Shown here: positions 54,965 to 64,000 of the stretch, piece by piece
Layout of the letters: each line of letters opens with the position of its first letter
Position numbering within the stretch: the stretch's first letter is position 1
NCBI RefSeq assembly: GCF_900116015.1
Contig: NZ_FOYH01000013.1
Span: 1-64,000 of the forward strand
Reading direction: 5' to 3'
From: Enterobacter sp. kpr-6
GTDB lineage: Bacteria; Pseudomonadota; Gammaproteobacteria; Enterobacterales; Enterobacteriaceae
DNA length: 64,000 nucleotides
Notes under the pieces: model-generated
Database searches by the model: none
What the model was told of the DNA's origin: nothing
The model's input: only the letters and a program-made list of their open reading frames with translations
Made by a program: the position numbers and the translations under genes

Positions 54965-55756
54965 TTAGAGATCATATTCCTGGCGTTTTACCTGCTGCCA
55001 GACTTCTTCCATTGTTTCCAGGTCAACGCCCGTCATTGTTAGTCCGCGCTCGGCAACGATGCGTTCAACTTCCCGGAAACGACGCTCGAATTTCTGATTG
55101 GCTTTTTGCAGCGCAACTTCGGCTTTTACACCTAAATGACGGGATAAATTGACGGTAGCGAAGAGTAAATCGCCCATCTCTTCTTCCACCCGCGCCTGAT
55201 CGACCACCGCCTGTTTAGCCTCATCCATGACCTCGTCGATTTCTTCGTAAACTTTTTCGACCACCGGGCCGAGCGAGGTCCAGTCAAACCCCACGGTTGA
55301 GCAGCGTTTCTGGATTTTTTGCGCGCGCATCAGCGCCGGGAAGCTCAGAGGAATATCATCCAGAGCGGAGTGCTGTTCTTTTTGCGCCCGCTCTTCGGTT
55401 TTAATCTTTTCCCAGCGAGCCAGCACTTCGGTGCTGTCGCCCGCTGTAGCATCGCCGAAAATATGCGGGTGGCGGCGTTCGAGTTTGTCGCTGATGGCCG
55501 CGCAAATATCGTTGAAGTCAAAGCGCCCTTCTTCCTGCGCCATCTGGGCAAAAAACACCACCTGGAACAGCAGATCGCCCAGTTCACCGCGCAGATCGTC
55601 AAAATCTTCGCGCGCAATGGCGTCCAGCACTTCGTAGGTTTCTTCCAGCGTATAGGGGGCGATGGTACTGAAGGTTTGCTCTTTATCCCACGGGCATCCG
55701 TTTTCCGGGTCGCGCAGGCGTTGCATGATGCCCAGCAGGCGATCGATTTGAGTCAT
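54965..55756 (-). CDS. mazG: Nucleoside triphosphate pyrophosphohydrolase MazG
   Basis: This 263-residue enzyme hydrolyses NTPs to NMP and PPi and lowers ppGpp during starvation in E. coli. There are two MazG domains, with metal-binding acidic motifs in TLEETYEVLDAI (EExxE type) and KVYEEIDEVMDEA. In E. coli the mazEF toxin-antitoxin pair lies between relA and mazG; here that space holds only a repeat element. Confidence 0.96.
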   Translation of the reverse strand: MTQIDRLLGIMQRLRDPENGCPWDKEQTFSTIAPYTLEETYEVLDAIAREDFDDLRGELGDLLFQVVFFAQMAQEEGRFDFNDICAAISDKLERRHPHIFGDATAGDSTEVLARWEKIKTEERAQKEQHSALDDIPLSFPALMRAQKIQKRCSTVGFDWTSLGPVVEKVYEEIDEVMDEAKQAVVDQARVEEEMGDLLFATVNLSRHLGVKAEVALQKANQKFERRFREVERIVAERGLTMTGVDLETMEEVWQQVKRQEYDL

Positions 55757-55795
55757 GTCTGTTCCTTGAAAATTAAAAGCGGGTGGCGGGATTTC

Positions 55796-55924
55796 CCCTC
55801 ACCCTAACCCTCTCCCGCCGGGAGAGGGGACAGATTGTGCATCCACTCTTTTGGGGAGAGGGGACAGATTGTGCGCCGGCCAGGCTTTTCCCCCTCTCCC
55901 GTGGGGAGAGGGTCGGGGTGAGGG
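55796..55924. repeat. Intergenic dyad repeat, copy 6 (relA-mazG)
   Basis: This 129-bp copy is in reverse orientation: it starts CCCTCACCCTAACCCTCT and ends GTCGGGGTGAGGG six bases from the relA stop. The middle contains a duplicated GGGGAGAGGGGACAGATTGTGC unit (described here by its parts GGGAGAGG and GACAGATTGTGC, seen twice). It lies between relA and the downstream mazG, both on the minus strand. Confidence 0.88.
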
Positions 55925-55930
55925 GTAAAC

Positions 55931-58174
55931 TTAACTCCCGTGCAGACGGCGGGCGTCAATCACATCCGGTACCTGGTTGAGTTTACCCAGCACGCGGCCA
56001 AGCACCTGCAGGTTATAGATTTCAATATTCATATCAATAGTGGCCAGTTGCTGTCTGGTATCACTGCGACTCGCCACGCCCAGCACGTTGACTTTTTCGT
56101 TCGCCAGAATAGTGGTGATATCGCGCAGCAATCCGCTGCGATCGTTGGCGGTGACGCGCACCACCAGCGAGTAGCCCGCCGAGTAACTTTCGCCCCACAC
56201 CGCGTCGACGATGCGTTCCGGCGCGTGAGACTGCAGTTCGGTGAGCTGATCGCAATCCGCGCGGTGAATGGAAATCCCCCGCCCCTGGGTAATAAAACCG
56301 ACAATTTCATCGCCGGGGATCGGCTGGCAGCAACGTGCAATGTGGTGCATCAGATTGCCCACGCCTTCCACCACCACGCGCCCGTTATCTTTGCGGCCGC
56401 TGCGGTTTTGCGGCGTGTAGGTTTTCTGCTGGAGCTGTTTCAGCGCGGCGGCATCCTGCTCGGCGGCGCTCGGTTTGTTGAACTGCGCCTGCAGGAAATT
56501 CACCATCTGATTGAGACGGATATCCCCGCCGCCAATCGCGGCCAGCAACTCGTCCAGCTCGTTAAAGTTGTAGCGCGGCAGAAGTTGTTTTTCCGCCTCT
56601 TTCAGGCTGATGCCCAGATGCTCCAGCTCGTCATCGAGGATCTGCCGTCCTGCCAGGATGTTCTTGTCGCGATCCTGCTTGCGGAACCAGGCGTGAATTT
56701 TTGAGCGCCCGCGGCTGGTGGTGACGTAGCCGAGGTTCGGGTTCAGCCAGTCGCGGCTCGGGTTGGGCTGCTTCTGGGTGATGATTTCAATCTGATCGCC
56801 CATCTGTAGCTGATAGGTAAAGGGCACGATGCGCCCGCTGATTTTCGCCCCGATGCAGCGGTGCCCGACGTCGCTGTGGATGTGATAAGCAAAGTCGAGC
56901 GGCGTGGAGCCTGCCGGCAAGTCCACCACGTCGCCCTTCGGCGTAAACACATACACGCGGTCGTCGAAGACCTGACTGCGCACTTCGTCTAGCATCTCGC
57001 CGGAATCGGCCATCTCTTCCTGCCAGGCGATCAGCTTACGCAGCCATGCGATGCGATCTTCATGGCCTGTGGCGCGTGGGCCCGCAGCGGCAGCACCCTC
57101 TTTGTACTTCCAGTGTGCGGCGACGCCCAGTTCGGCATCTTCGTGCATCTGTTTCGTGCGGATCTGGATTTCGACGGTTTTCCCGCCAGGCCCCAGCACC
57201 ACGGTATGAATCGACTGGTAGCCGTTAGGCTTCGGGTTCGCCACGTAGTCGTCGAACTCATCCGGCAGGTGGCGATAGTGAGTGTGCACTATCCCCAGCG
57301 CGGCATAGCAGTCCTGCAAGCGTTCCGCGACGATGCGCACCGCGCGCACGTCAAACAGCTCGTCAAACGCGAGGTGTTTTTTCTGCATTTTGCGCCAGAT
57401 GCTGTAGATGTGTTTTGGCCGTCCGTAGACTTCTGCCTTCACGCCTTCGGTTTTCATCTCCGCGCGCAAATGGCCGACAAACTCATCAATATAATGCTCG
57501 CGGTCGATGCGGCGTTCGTGGAGCAGCTTGGCGATACGTTTGTATTCATCCGGGTGCAGGTAGCGGAAGCAGTAATCTTCCAGCTCCCATTTCAACTGCC
57601 CGATGCCTAAGCGGTTCGCCAGCGGCGCATAAATGTTGGTGCACTCTTTTGCCGCCAGCACCCGTTCATCTTCCGGCGCGTCTTTTACTTCACGCAGGTG
57701 CGCCACGCGCTCGGCAAGTTTAATGACCACGCAGCGGAAATCATCCACCATCGCCAGCAGCATCCGGCGGACGTTATCGACCTGTTCTGAGGAGACGGAA
57801 TCGGTGTGCGTGGCTTTTAGCTGGCGGATCGCCGCCATATCGCGTACGCCGTGGATCAAATCAACGATGGCCTTGCCGACGCTCTCCTGCATCACGTCTT
57901 CACTGACGACGTTCGCATCCGCCAGCGGGAAGAGCAGCGCCGCACGCAGCGTGTCGATATCCATGCTTAACATGGAGAGGATTTCGACCATTTCCACGCC
58001 GCGCCACAGCAGCAGCTCGGCGTCAGGATGGCCCTGGGTTTGTTGCAGGCAGTACGCCCAGGTTTCGGCTAAGCGTTCACATGAGGGCTGGCTTGAGATG
58101 CCAAGACTGGCGATCCATTTTTCTGAGTCGAATTCACCCGCCCGATTAAGATGTGCACTTCTTACCGCAACCAT
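55931..58174 (-). CDS. relA: GTP pyrophosphokinase RelA
   Basis: This 747-residue ribosome-associated enzyme makes (p)ppGpp in amino-acid starvation. The N-terminal pseudo-hydrolase lacks the HD pair, as in other RelA proteins. The synthetase domain shows RPKHIYSIWRKMQKKHLAF and FDVRAVRIVAE. TGS (VFTPKGDVVDLPAGSTPLDFAY), zinc-finger and C-terminal ACT/RRM-like domains (VVRVTANDRSGLLRDITTIL) follow. It is three residues longer than in E. coli. Confidence 0.98.
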   Translation of the reverse strand: MVAVRSAHLNRAGEFDSEKWIASLGISSQPSCERLAETWAYCLQQTQGHPDAELLLWRGVEMVEILSMLSMDIDTLRAALLFPLADANVVSEDVMQESVGKAIVDLIHGVRDMAAIRQLKATHTDSVSSEQVDNVRRMLLAMVDDFRCVVIKLAERVAHLREVKDAPEDERVLAAKECTNIYAPLANRLGIGQLKWELEDYCFRYLHPDEYKRIAKLLHERRIDREHYIDEFVGHLRAEMKTEGVKAEVYGRPKHIYSIWRKMQKKHLAFDELFDVRAVRIVAERLQDCYAALGIVHTHYRHLPDEFDDYVANPKPNGYQSIHTVVLGPGGKTVEIQIRTKQMHEDAELGVAAHWKYKEGAAAAGPRATGHEDRIAWLRKLIAWQEEMADSGEMLDEVRSQVFDDRVYVFTPKGDVVDLPAGSTPLDFAYHIHSDVGHRCIGAKISGRIVPFTYQLQMGDQIEIITQKQPNPSRDWLNPNLGYVTTSRGRSKIHAWFRKQDRDKNILAGRQILDDELEHLGISLKEAEKQLLPRYNFNELDELLAAIGGGDIRLNQMVNFLQAQFNKPSAAEQDAAALKQLQQKTYTPQNRSGRKDNGRVVVEGVGNLMHHIARCCQPIPGDEIVGFITQGRGISIHRADCDQLTELQSHAPERIVDAVWGESYSAGYSLVVRVTANDRSGLLRDITTILANEKVNVLGVASRSDTRQQLATIDMNIEIYNLQVLGRVLGKLNQVPDVIDARRLHGS

Positions 58175-58221
58175 TGTCCTCTCCTTTAAGGGACTGGGCC
58201 TGCCGAATTCGACAAGCCGAA

Positions 58222-59535
58222 TTAATTAGCTGTGTTCACTTCGCGTTCAAATAACACCATTGATTCCAGGTGCCCAGTGTGCGGGAACATGTCCAGCATC
58301 GCCAGCCGCTGAATTTGGTACCCCGCATTTAATAACGCTTCACTGTCGCGGGCAAGCGTGGCCGGGTTACAGGAAACATACACCACTTTTATAGGTGCAA
58401 GTTTAATTATGTGCTGCATTACGCCTGGTGCACCCGCCCGTGCCGGGTCGAGCAGCACCTTGTCAAAACCGTGACGCGCCCAGGGCTGTTGGGTGACATC
58501 CTCTTCCAGATTTTCATGAAAGAACGTCACATTCTGTAACCCATTTTGTTCAGCATTCTCGCGGCCTTTGACCACCAGCGCCTCTACCCCTTCGACACCC
58601 ACCACGCTGTGCGCGAGTTTCGCCAACGGCAGGGTAAAATTACCCATTCCGCAGAACAAATCCAGTACCCGATCGGTGGATTTTACCGCCAGCCACTCCA
58701 GCGCACGTGCCACCATCTGTTGATTGACACCATCATTCACCTGAATGAAATCGCGCGGGCTGAAGGTTAAGCGTAGTCCGTCTGACGTATACCAGGGAGC
58801 ATCGCCGGTTACCGGTTCCAGTATCCCGCTTTCCGGCGCGAGGAATAGCGCAACACCCTGAGAATGCGAAAAGCGTTCCAGTTTTTCTTTATCTTTGGCA
58901 TTAAGCGGGGCGGTATGGCGCAGCACCATCAGCGGGCCGTTGTCGGCGGCAACCAGTTCGACATGCCCCAGATGGCGCGGAGCGGATAACGTCAGCAGGC
59001 ACTCACGCAATGGCTTAAGCAATGCCTCAAGAGTGGGCACCAGTACCGGGCATTGCATTACGTTTATGATTTCATTTGAGCTGGCTTTGCGAAAACCCAT
59101 TTCGAGCTTTTGCGTTTTAGCCTGAACATTCAGGCTCAGGCGCGCGCGACGGCGGTAACCCCACGGGCGGTCAGCGATAATCTCGTCAACGTCATGCTTA
59201 ATTAATCGGGCCAGCGCGCCGCTTTTACTCTGTTGTTGCAGAGGTACACTGGCATGCTGCTGCTGACAGCCGCCGCACACGCCAAAGTGCGGGCACGGAG
59301 GCGTTTCCCGTTCCGGGCTGTCGTTAAGGCGTCGGGTAACGCGACCGCGAGCGTAGTGCCGCTTGTCTTCCGTCAGGGTGATTTCCGCACGCTCTTGCGG
59401 CAAAAGACCGGGTATAAAGAGCGTTTTACCGTTATGGTGAGCGACGCCCTGGCCAAACGGATCCAGTTCGCTCGCGTCAACTGTTATGATCTGACGCGTC
59501 GCCACGCGTCGTTTTGCAGAGTAGAATTGCGCCAT
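58222..59535 (-). CDS. rlmD: 23S rRNA (uracil-1939-C5)-methyltransferase RlmD
   Basis: This 437-residue protein (formerly RumA) has an N-terminal TRAM domain and a [4Fe-4S] cluster region [14 protein letters not shown]. The SAM methyltransferase shows [21 protein letters not shown] and the catalytic [10 protein letters not shown]. Start [10 protein letters not shown] matches E. coli; six upstream residues were dropped. It diverges from barA. Confidence 0.97.
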   Translation of the reverse strand: MAQFYSAKRRVATRQIITVDASELDPFGQGVAHHNGKTLFIPGLLPQERAEITLTEDKRHYARGRVTRRLNDSPERETPPCPHFGVCGGCQQQHASVPLQQQSKSGALARLIKHDVDEIIADRPWGYRRRARLSLNVQAKTQKLEMGFRKASSNEIINVMQCPVLVPTLEALLKPLRECLLTLSAPRHLGHVELVAADNGPLMVLRHTAPLNAKDKEKLERFSHSQGVALFLAPESGILEPVTGDAPWYTSDGLRLTFSPRDFIQVNDGVNQQMVARALEWLAVKSTDRVLDLFCGMGNFTLPLAKLAHSVVGVEGVEALVVKGRENAEQNGLQNVTFFHENLEEDVTQQPWARHGFDKVLLDPARAGAPGVMQHIIKLAPIKVVYVSCNPATLARDSEALLNAGYQIQRLAMLDMFPHTGHLESMVLFEREVNTAN

Positions 59536-59592
59536 CGCCGGGAATTTTCTCAATCAAACATAATGGCCCTAATTGTCCCATAACGGAACTCC

Positions 59593-62349
59593 ATGACCAA
59601 CTACAGCCTGCGTGCCCGCATGATGATTTTGATTCTGGCACCCACCGTTCTGATCGGTTTATTACTCAGCATCTTCTTCGTGGTACACCGTTACAACGAT
59701 TTACAGCAACAGCTTGAAGACGCCGGGGCCAGCATTATTGAGCCGCTTGCCGTGTCCACGGAATATGGCATGAATCTCCAGGATCGCGAGTCCATCCGGC
59801 AGTTGATCAGCGTGTTACATCGCCGCCACTCCGATATTGTGCGGGTGATTTCGATCTACGATCGGCGCAATAACCTGTTCGTGACCTCCAATTTCAATCT
59901 CGATCCCGCCGGGCTGCAACTGCCTGCGGGCGCGCCCATGCCGCCGCGTTTAAGCGTGATGCGCAAAGGCGAGTCTATGATTTTGCGCACGCCCATCGTG
60001 TCGGAAGGTTATTCACCCGATGAATCCTCCAGCACCGACGCAAAAGCAGATCAAAATATGTTGGGGTATGTGGCGCTGGAACTGGATCTGCGCTCCGTGC
60101 GCCTGCAACAGTACAAAGAGATTTTCATCTCAAGCGTGATGATGCTGTTTTGCATCGGTATTGCGCTGATTTTTGGCTGGCGGCTGATGCGCGATGTCAC
60201 CGGCCCTATCCGCAACATGGTAAACACCGTTGACCGTATCCGCCGTGGTCAACTGGACAGCCGGGTCGAAGGCTTTATGCTCGGCGAACTGGATATGCTG
60301 AAAAACGGCATCAACTCGATGGCGATGTCGCTGGCGGCCTATCACGAGGAGATGCAGCACAATATTGACCAGGCCACCTCCGATCTGCGGGAAACCCTTG
60401 AGCAGATGGAGATCCAGAACGTCGAACTGGATCTGGCGAAAAAACGCGCTCAGGAAGCCGCGCGTATCAAATCCGAGTTTCTGGCGAATATGTCGCACGA
60501 ACTCCGCACGCCGCTCAATGGCGTTATTGGCTTTACCCGGCTGACGCTGAAATCACAACTCAACAGCACCCAGCGCGATCATCTGCACACCATTGAACGC
60601 TCGGCCAATAACCTGCTGGCTATCATCAATGACGTGCTCGATTTCTCGAAACTGGAAGCCGGAAAACTGATCCTCGAAAGCATTCCCTTCCCGCTGCGTA
60701 ATTCGCTGGATGAAATCGTCACGCTGCTGGCCCATGCCGCTCACGACAAGGGCCTGGAGCTGACGCTGAACATTAAAAATGACGTGCCGGATAACGTCAT
60801 TGGCGATCCGCTGCGTCTGCAACAGGTGATCACCAACCTGGTCGGCAATGCGATTAAATTTACCGAACACGGCAATATCGACGTGCTGGTCGAGAAGCGC
60901 TCCCTCAGCAATAACAAAGTGCAGATTGAGGTGCAGATCCGCGACACCGGCATCGGCATCCCTGAGCGCGACCAGTCGCGGCTGTTCCAGGCGTTCCGCC
61001 AGGCGGATGCGAGCATTTCGCGGCGGCACGGCGGCACCGGGCTGGGACTGGTGATCACACAGAAGCTGGTCAATGAAATGGGCGGCGATATCTCCTTCCA
61101 CAGCCAGCCGAATCGCGGTTCAACCTTCTGGTTCCACATTAATCTGGATCTGAACCCGAATGTGATCAACGAAGGTCCGGCCATGGACTGCCTCAATGGA
61201 AAACGGCTTGCTTACATTGAACCGAACGCCACCGCCGCCCAGTGTACGCTGGATGTGCTGAGCACCACGCCGCTGGAGGTGATCTACAGCCCGACGTTTT
61301 CTGCCCTGCCGGATGAGCACTACGACATTCTGCTCTTCGCCATGCCGGTCACGCTTCAGGAGCCGCTCTCCATGCAGCATGGCCGACTGGCAAAAGCGGC
61401 CACAATGACCGATTTCCTGCTGCTGGCGCTGCCCTGCCACGCGCAGATTAGCGCCGAAGAACTTAAACAGGATGGGGCGGCGGCCTGCCTGCTGAAGCCA
61501 CTGACCGCCACCCGTCTGCTGCCCGCCGTTACCGCCTATTGCCAGATCAGTCGTGACGAAGGGCTCCTGCCCGTTAACGACAATAAGCTGGCGATGAGCG
61601 TCATGGCGGTGGATGACAATCCGGCCAACCTGAAGCTGATTGGCGCGCTGCTTGAGGATCAGGTGCAGCAGGTTCAGCTCTGTGATAACGGCCAGCAGGC
61701 TATCGATCGGGCGCGTCAGATGCAGTTTGATTTGATTCTGATGGATATTCAGATGCCGGATATGGACGGCATCCGGGCCTGCGAACTCATTCGCCAGTTG
61801 CCGCACCAGCAGCAGACGCCGGTGATTGCCGTCACCGCGCATGCGATGGCGGGGCAAAAAGAGAAGCTGTTAAGCGCCGGGATGAACGACTATCTGGCGA
61901 AACCTATCGAAGAGGATAAACTTCGCAGCCTGTTGCTGCGTTATATGCCGGGCTCGGGCATGACCGCCCGGCTGCCGCCTGCGGAGCCGGTGGAAGTACC
62001 GGTGAATCCGAATGCAACGCTCGACTGGCAACTGGCCCTGCGGCAGGCAGCGGGCAAGAGCGATCTGGCGCGGGAAATGCTCCAGATGCTTATCGCCTTC
62101 CTGCCGGAAATTCGCAATAAAGTGGAAGAACAACTGGTCAATGAAGCGCCGGAAGGTCTGGTCGAGGCGATCCACAAACTGCACGGAAGCTGCGGCTACA
62201 GCGGCGTCCCACGCCTGAAAAATCTTTGCTATCTGATTGAACACCAGTTGCGCAGCGGCACTCCCGCTGAGGAGCTTGAACCGGAGCTTCTGGAATTGCT
62301 GGATGAGATGGATAACGTGGCGCGCGAGGCGGGGAAGGTATTGGGTTAA
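59593..62349 (+). CDS. barA: Hybrid sensor histidine kinase BarA
   Basis: This 918-residue inner-membrane kinase, with its partner UvrY, switches on CsrB/CsrC and so titrates CsrA. TM1 is near residues 9-31, a periplasmic sensor follows, TM2 is near 176-198, then HAMP. The phospho-His302 is in [10 protein letters not shown], the ATPase boxes are [16 protein letters not shown] and GGTGLGL. The receiver Asp718 is in [11 protein letters not shown], and the Hpt His861 is in [13 protein letters not shown]. All three phosphorelay residues and the length are as in E. coli. The gene ends four bases before a repeat array. Confidence 0.98.
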   Translation: MTNYSLRARMMILILAPTVLIGLLLSIFFVVHRYNDLQQQLEDAGASIIEPLAVSTEYGMNLQDRESIRQLISVLHRRHSDIVRVISIYDRRNNLFVTSNFNLDPAGLQLPAGAPMPPRLSVMRKGESMILRTPIVSEGYSPDESSSTDAKADQNMLGYVALELDLRSVRLQQYKEIFISSVMMLFCIGIALIFGWRLMRDVTGPIRNMVNTVDRIRRGQLDSRVEGFMLGELDMLKNGINSMAMSLAAYHEEMQHNIDQATSDLRETLEQMEIQNVELDLAKKRAQEAARIKSEFLANMSHELRTPLNGVIGFTRLTLKSQLNSTQRDHLHTIERSANNLLAIINDVLDFSKLEAGKLILESIPFPLRNSLDEIVTLLAHAAHDKGLELTLNIKNDVPDNVIGDPLRLQQVITNLVGNAIKFTEHGNIDVLVEKRSLSNNKVQIEVQIRDTGIGIPERDQSRLFQAFRQADASISRRHGGTGLGLVITQKLVNEMGGDISFHSQPNRGSTFWFHINLDLNPNVINEGPAMDCLNGKRLAYIEPNATAAQCTLDVLSTTPLEVIYSPTFSALPDEHYDILLFAMPVTLQEPLSMQHGRLAKAATMTDFLLLALPCHAQISAEELKQDGAAACLLKPLTATRLLPAVTAYCQISRDEGLLPVNDNKLAMSVMAVDDNPANLKLIGALLEDQVQQVQLCDNGQQAIDRARQMQFDLILMDIQMPDMDGIRACELIRQLPHQQQTPVIAVTAHAMAGQKEKLLSAGMNDYLAKPIEEDKLRSLLLRYMPGSGMTARLPPAEPVEVPVNPNATLDWQLALRQAAGKSDLAREMLQMLIAFLPEIRNKVEEQLVNEAPEGLVEAIHKLHGSCGYSGVPRLKNLCYLIEHQLRSGTPAEELEPELLELLDEMDNVAREAGKVLG

Positions 62350-62353
62350 TTTA

Positions 62354-62574
62354 CCCTCACCCCGGCCCTCTCCCTAAGGGAGAGGGGGAAGTCAGTCCGC
62401 ACTCGATCTGTCGCTCAGGGAGAGGGGGAAAGTCAGTCCGTGCTCGATCTGTCGCTCAGGGAGAGGGGGAAAGGTAATTTACCCTCACCCCGGCCCTCTC
62501 CCTGAGGGAGAGGGGGAAAGTCAGTCTGTGCTCGATCTGTCCCCTCTCCCCTGGGGAGAGGGTTAGGGTGAGGG
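62354..62574. repeat. Intergenic dyad repeat, copy 7, tandemly expanded (barA-garK)
   Basis: This 221-bp array holds a complete 93-bp unit at 62482-62574 with the usual ends, and an incomplete unit at 62354-62473. The latter starts CCCTCACCCCGGCCCTCT four bases after the barA stop but lacks the TTAGGGTGAGGG end. A segment of about 42 bp (GCTCAGGGAGAGG ... CTCGATCTGTC) is repeated inside. The flank TAATTTA from the barA stop recurs at 62475-62481 before the second unit, so the array arose by local tandem duplication. Confidence 0.88.
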
Positions 62575-62575
62575 G

Positions 62576-63718
62576 TTACTTAATCCCCTGCCCCGCTTTC
62601 AACACCGCGGCCACATTACGCGCCGTCAGGCGGACGTTTTCACCGGCATTTTCCAGCGCGTCTTCCAGCGAACATATCGTAAAAATCACGCTGAAAACCG
62701 CATCTAAACCGTGCTCATGCACCACGCCGACATCGGCCGTCAGGCTACCGGCAATGCCGATCACCGGTTTGTTATAGCGTTTCGCCACTTTCGCCACGCC
62801 CACCGGCACTTTGCCGTTGATGGTCTGGCTGTCGATGCGTCCTTCCCCGGTAATCACCAGATCGGCATCTTTAACGTGCTCATCAAGGTGCAGCGCGTCG
62901 GTCACAATCTCAATGCCCCGGCGCAGTTCCGCGCCGCAAAAGGCGTACAGCGCCGCACCCATGCCCCCGGCAGCTCCGCCGCCAGCCAGCTTTAACACGT
63001 CGACATCCAGGTCATGCTGAATAATGCGCGCGTAGTGATGCAGCCCATTGTCGAGCCGGACAATCATCTCCGGCGTCGCCCCTTTTTGCGGGCCAAACAC
63101 CGCCGATGCGCCATCGTCGCCGGTTAACGGGTTAGTCACGTCACAGGCCACTTCGATGCGACAGGTTTTAAGGCGTTTATCCAGTTCGCTGATGTCGATT
63201 TTTGCCAGCCGATCCAGTTCGCCGCCGCCCTGTCCAAGTGATTCACCGTCGGCATTGAGCAGTTTCGCGCCCAGCGCCTGCACCATACCGGCACCACCGT
63301 CATTGGTCGCACTGCCGCCAATGCCAATGATGATATGTTTAACCCCTGCATCCAGCGCATGACGAATCAGCTCGCCCGTGCCTCTGGAGGTGGTAATTAA
63401 CGGATTGCGTTTTGCTGGCGGAACTAACTCCAGCCCGCTGGCCGCCGCCATTTCAATGAAAGCCGAGCGCTCATCCCCGGAAAGGCCATAAAATCCTTTT
63501 ACGCTCTCCCCAAGCGGCCCGGTGACGTCAACATGAATAATGCGACCGGCAGTCGCTTCAACCATAGCCTGGACCGTTCCTTCACCCCCATCGGCCACCG
63601 GAAGCTTTATGTAATCGGCATCTGGCCAGATTTCACGAAAACCCTGCTCAATGGCTGTCGCTACTTCAAGCGCACTCAAACTTTCTTTATATGAGTCCGG
63701 TGCGATCACTATTTTCAT
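62576..63718 (-). CDS. garK: Glycerate 2-kinase
   Basis: This 380-residue type I glycerate kinase (GarK/GlxK family) phosphorylates D-glycerate. The N-terminus [20 protein letters not shown] and the glycine-rich [24 protein letters not shown] are family signatures; [18 protein letters not shown] is near the C-terminus. Beside gudD it completes D-glucarate breakdown (glucarate to 2-phosphoglycerate). The stop codon is one base from the repeat array. The paralogue GlxK cannot be excluded by sequence alone. Confidence 0.92.
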   Translation of the reverse strand: MKIVIAPDSYKESLSALEVATAIEQGFREIWPDADYIKLPVADGGEGTVQAMVEATAGRIIHVDVTGPLGESVKGFYGLSGDERSAFIEMAAASGLELVPPAKRNPLITTSRGTGELIRHALDAGVKHIIIGIGGSATNDGGAGMVQALGAKLLNADGESLGQGGGELDRLAKIDISELDKRLKTCRIEVACDVTNPLTGDDGASAVFGPQKGATPEMIVRLDNGLHHYARIIQHDLDVDVLKLAGGGAAGGMGAALYAFCGAELRRGIEIVTDALHLDEHVKDADLVITGEGRIDSQTINGKVPVGVAKVAKRYNKPVIGIAGSLTADVGVVHEHGLDAVFSVIFTICSLEDALENAGENVRLTARNVAAVLKAGQGIK

Positions 63719-63766
63719 AAAGCATCCTTACGCATGTTGACTGTGATAAGCATAAAACAGGAAATT

Positions 63767-63788
63767 GACCGGCCCACTGGGACCGGTC
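63767..63788 (-). terminator. Stem-loop after gudD
   Basis: GACCGG and CCGGTC pair around CCCACTGGGA (itself partly self-complementary), ten bases after the gudD stop on the minus strand. AATTTCC rather than a U run follows, so termination is uncertain; a processing or stability hairpin is possible. Confidence 0.5.
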
Positions 63789-63797
63789 CCACAGCAC

Positions 63798-64000
63798 TTA
63801 GCGTACCATGCAAGGACGTTTATTATCAAACGTCCAGTTCGGGATCAGGTACTGCATCCCCATCGCATCGTCACGTGCGCCCAGACCATGTTTCTGATAC
63901 AGCTCGTGCGCGATCATCACCTGGTCCATATCCAGTTCTACGCCAAGGCCCGGCTTGTTCGGGACCTGCACCATGCCGCCTTTGATTTCAAACGGCTCTT
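63798..64000 (-). CDS. gudD: Glucarate dehydratase GudD (C-terminal part)
   Basis: The last 67 codons are present, and the gene continues past the right edge. The translated end contains [20 protein letters not shown] and closes [20 protein letters not shown], as in enolase-superfamily GudD. The enzyme dehydrates D-glucarate to 5-keto-4-deoxy-glucarate. Downstream garK (62576-63718) is in the same direction with 79 bases between. Confidence 0.9.
   Translation of the reverse strand, partial: EPFEIKGGMVQVPNKPGLGVELDMDQVMIAHELYQKHGLGARDDAMGMQYLIPNWTFDNKRPCMVR

Overview
The window is chromosomal DNA from a member of the Enterobacteriaceae. The order argV-serV-csrA-alaS-recX-recA-pncC-mltB, then mutS ... 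rpoS-nlpD-pcm-surE-truD-ispFD-ftsB-cysCND-iap, then cysHIJ-queD-queE-eno-pyrG-mazG-relA-rlmD-barA is the E. coli/Salmonella backbone, and nearly every protein matches its E. coli counterpart in length and motifs. Several features point to the Enterobacter/Leclercia/Lelliottia side of the family rather than to Escherichia: sitABCD beside ygbA, a cysG paralogue in front of cysDNC, a nanE-PTS-RpiR module between queE and eno, and garK beside gudD. The genus is an inference.

Layout. 1-7.2 kb: two tRNA genes, csrA, alaS, recX-recA with a LexA box, pncC, mltB. 7.4-12.6 kb: gutQ directly after mltB (no sorbitol srl operon), then norR and norVW for nitric oxide detoxification with three NorR sites and a sigma-54 promoter. 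12.7-17.3 kb: ascG/ascFB (aryl-beta-glucosides) and ygbA, without the hyp/hyc/fhlA hydrogenase genes that flank asc in E. coli. 17.4-24.5 kb: sitABCD (Mn/Fe import) behind MntR-like boxes, an EAL-HDOD protein facing a GAF protein with a broken GGDEF motif, and a DeoR-family regulator. 24.7-34.7 kb: mutS, osmC, rpoS-nlpD, pcm-surE-truD-ispF-ispD-ftsB, ygbE. 34.8-46.9 kb: sulfate assimilation in two blocks, cysG-cysDNC and cysJIH. Between them lie iap and a small accessory patch. 47.2-64 kb: queD, queE, the amino-sugar PTS module, eno, pyrG, mazG, relA, rlmD, barA, garK and the 3' end of gudD.

Most notable. (1) The iap-cysH interval, the usual home of type I-E CRISPR-Cas, keeps one 29-bp CRISPR repeat and no cas genes. 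A truncated tyrosine-integrase frame runs up to the edge of that repeat, and an AT-rich acyltransferase gene lies further left. (2) A roughly 92-130 bp repeat with inverted ends occurs at seven places. At all seven, the same end (CCGG or a close variant) faces a stop codon 4-14 bases away. One copy supplies the C-terminus and stop codon of AscG. (3) Several operons usual at these positions in E. coli (srl, hyc/hyp, mazEF) are missing.

Genes that work together: cysG (siroheme), cysDNC and cysJIH make up sulfate-to-sulfide reduction. NorR/NorVW and probably YgbA respond to nitric oxide. BarA and CsrA belong to one global circuit. QueD and QueE act consecutively in queuosine synthesis. NanE and the neighbouring PTS probably form an amino-sugar uptake route. 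RpoS, RelA and recA/LexA cover stationary-phase, stringent and SOS responses. No complete novel multi-gene system was recognised; the candidates are the repeat family and the erased CRISPR locus.
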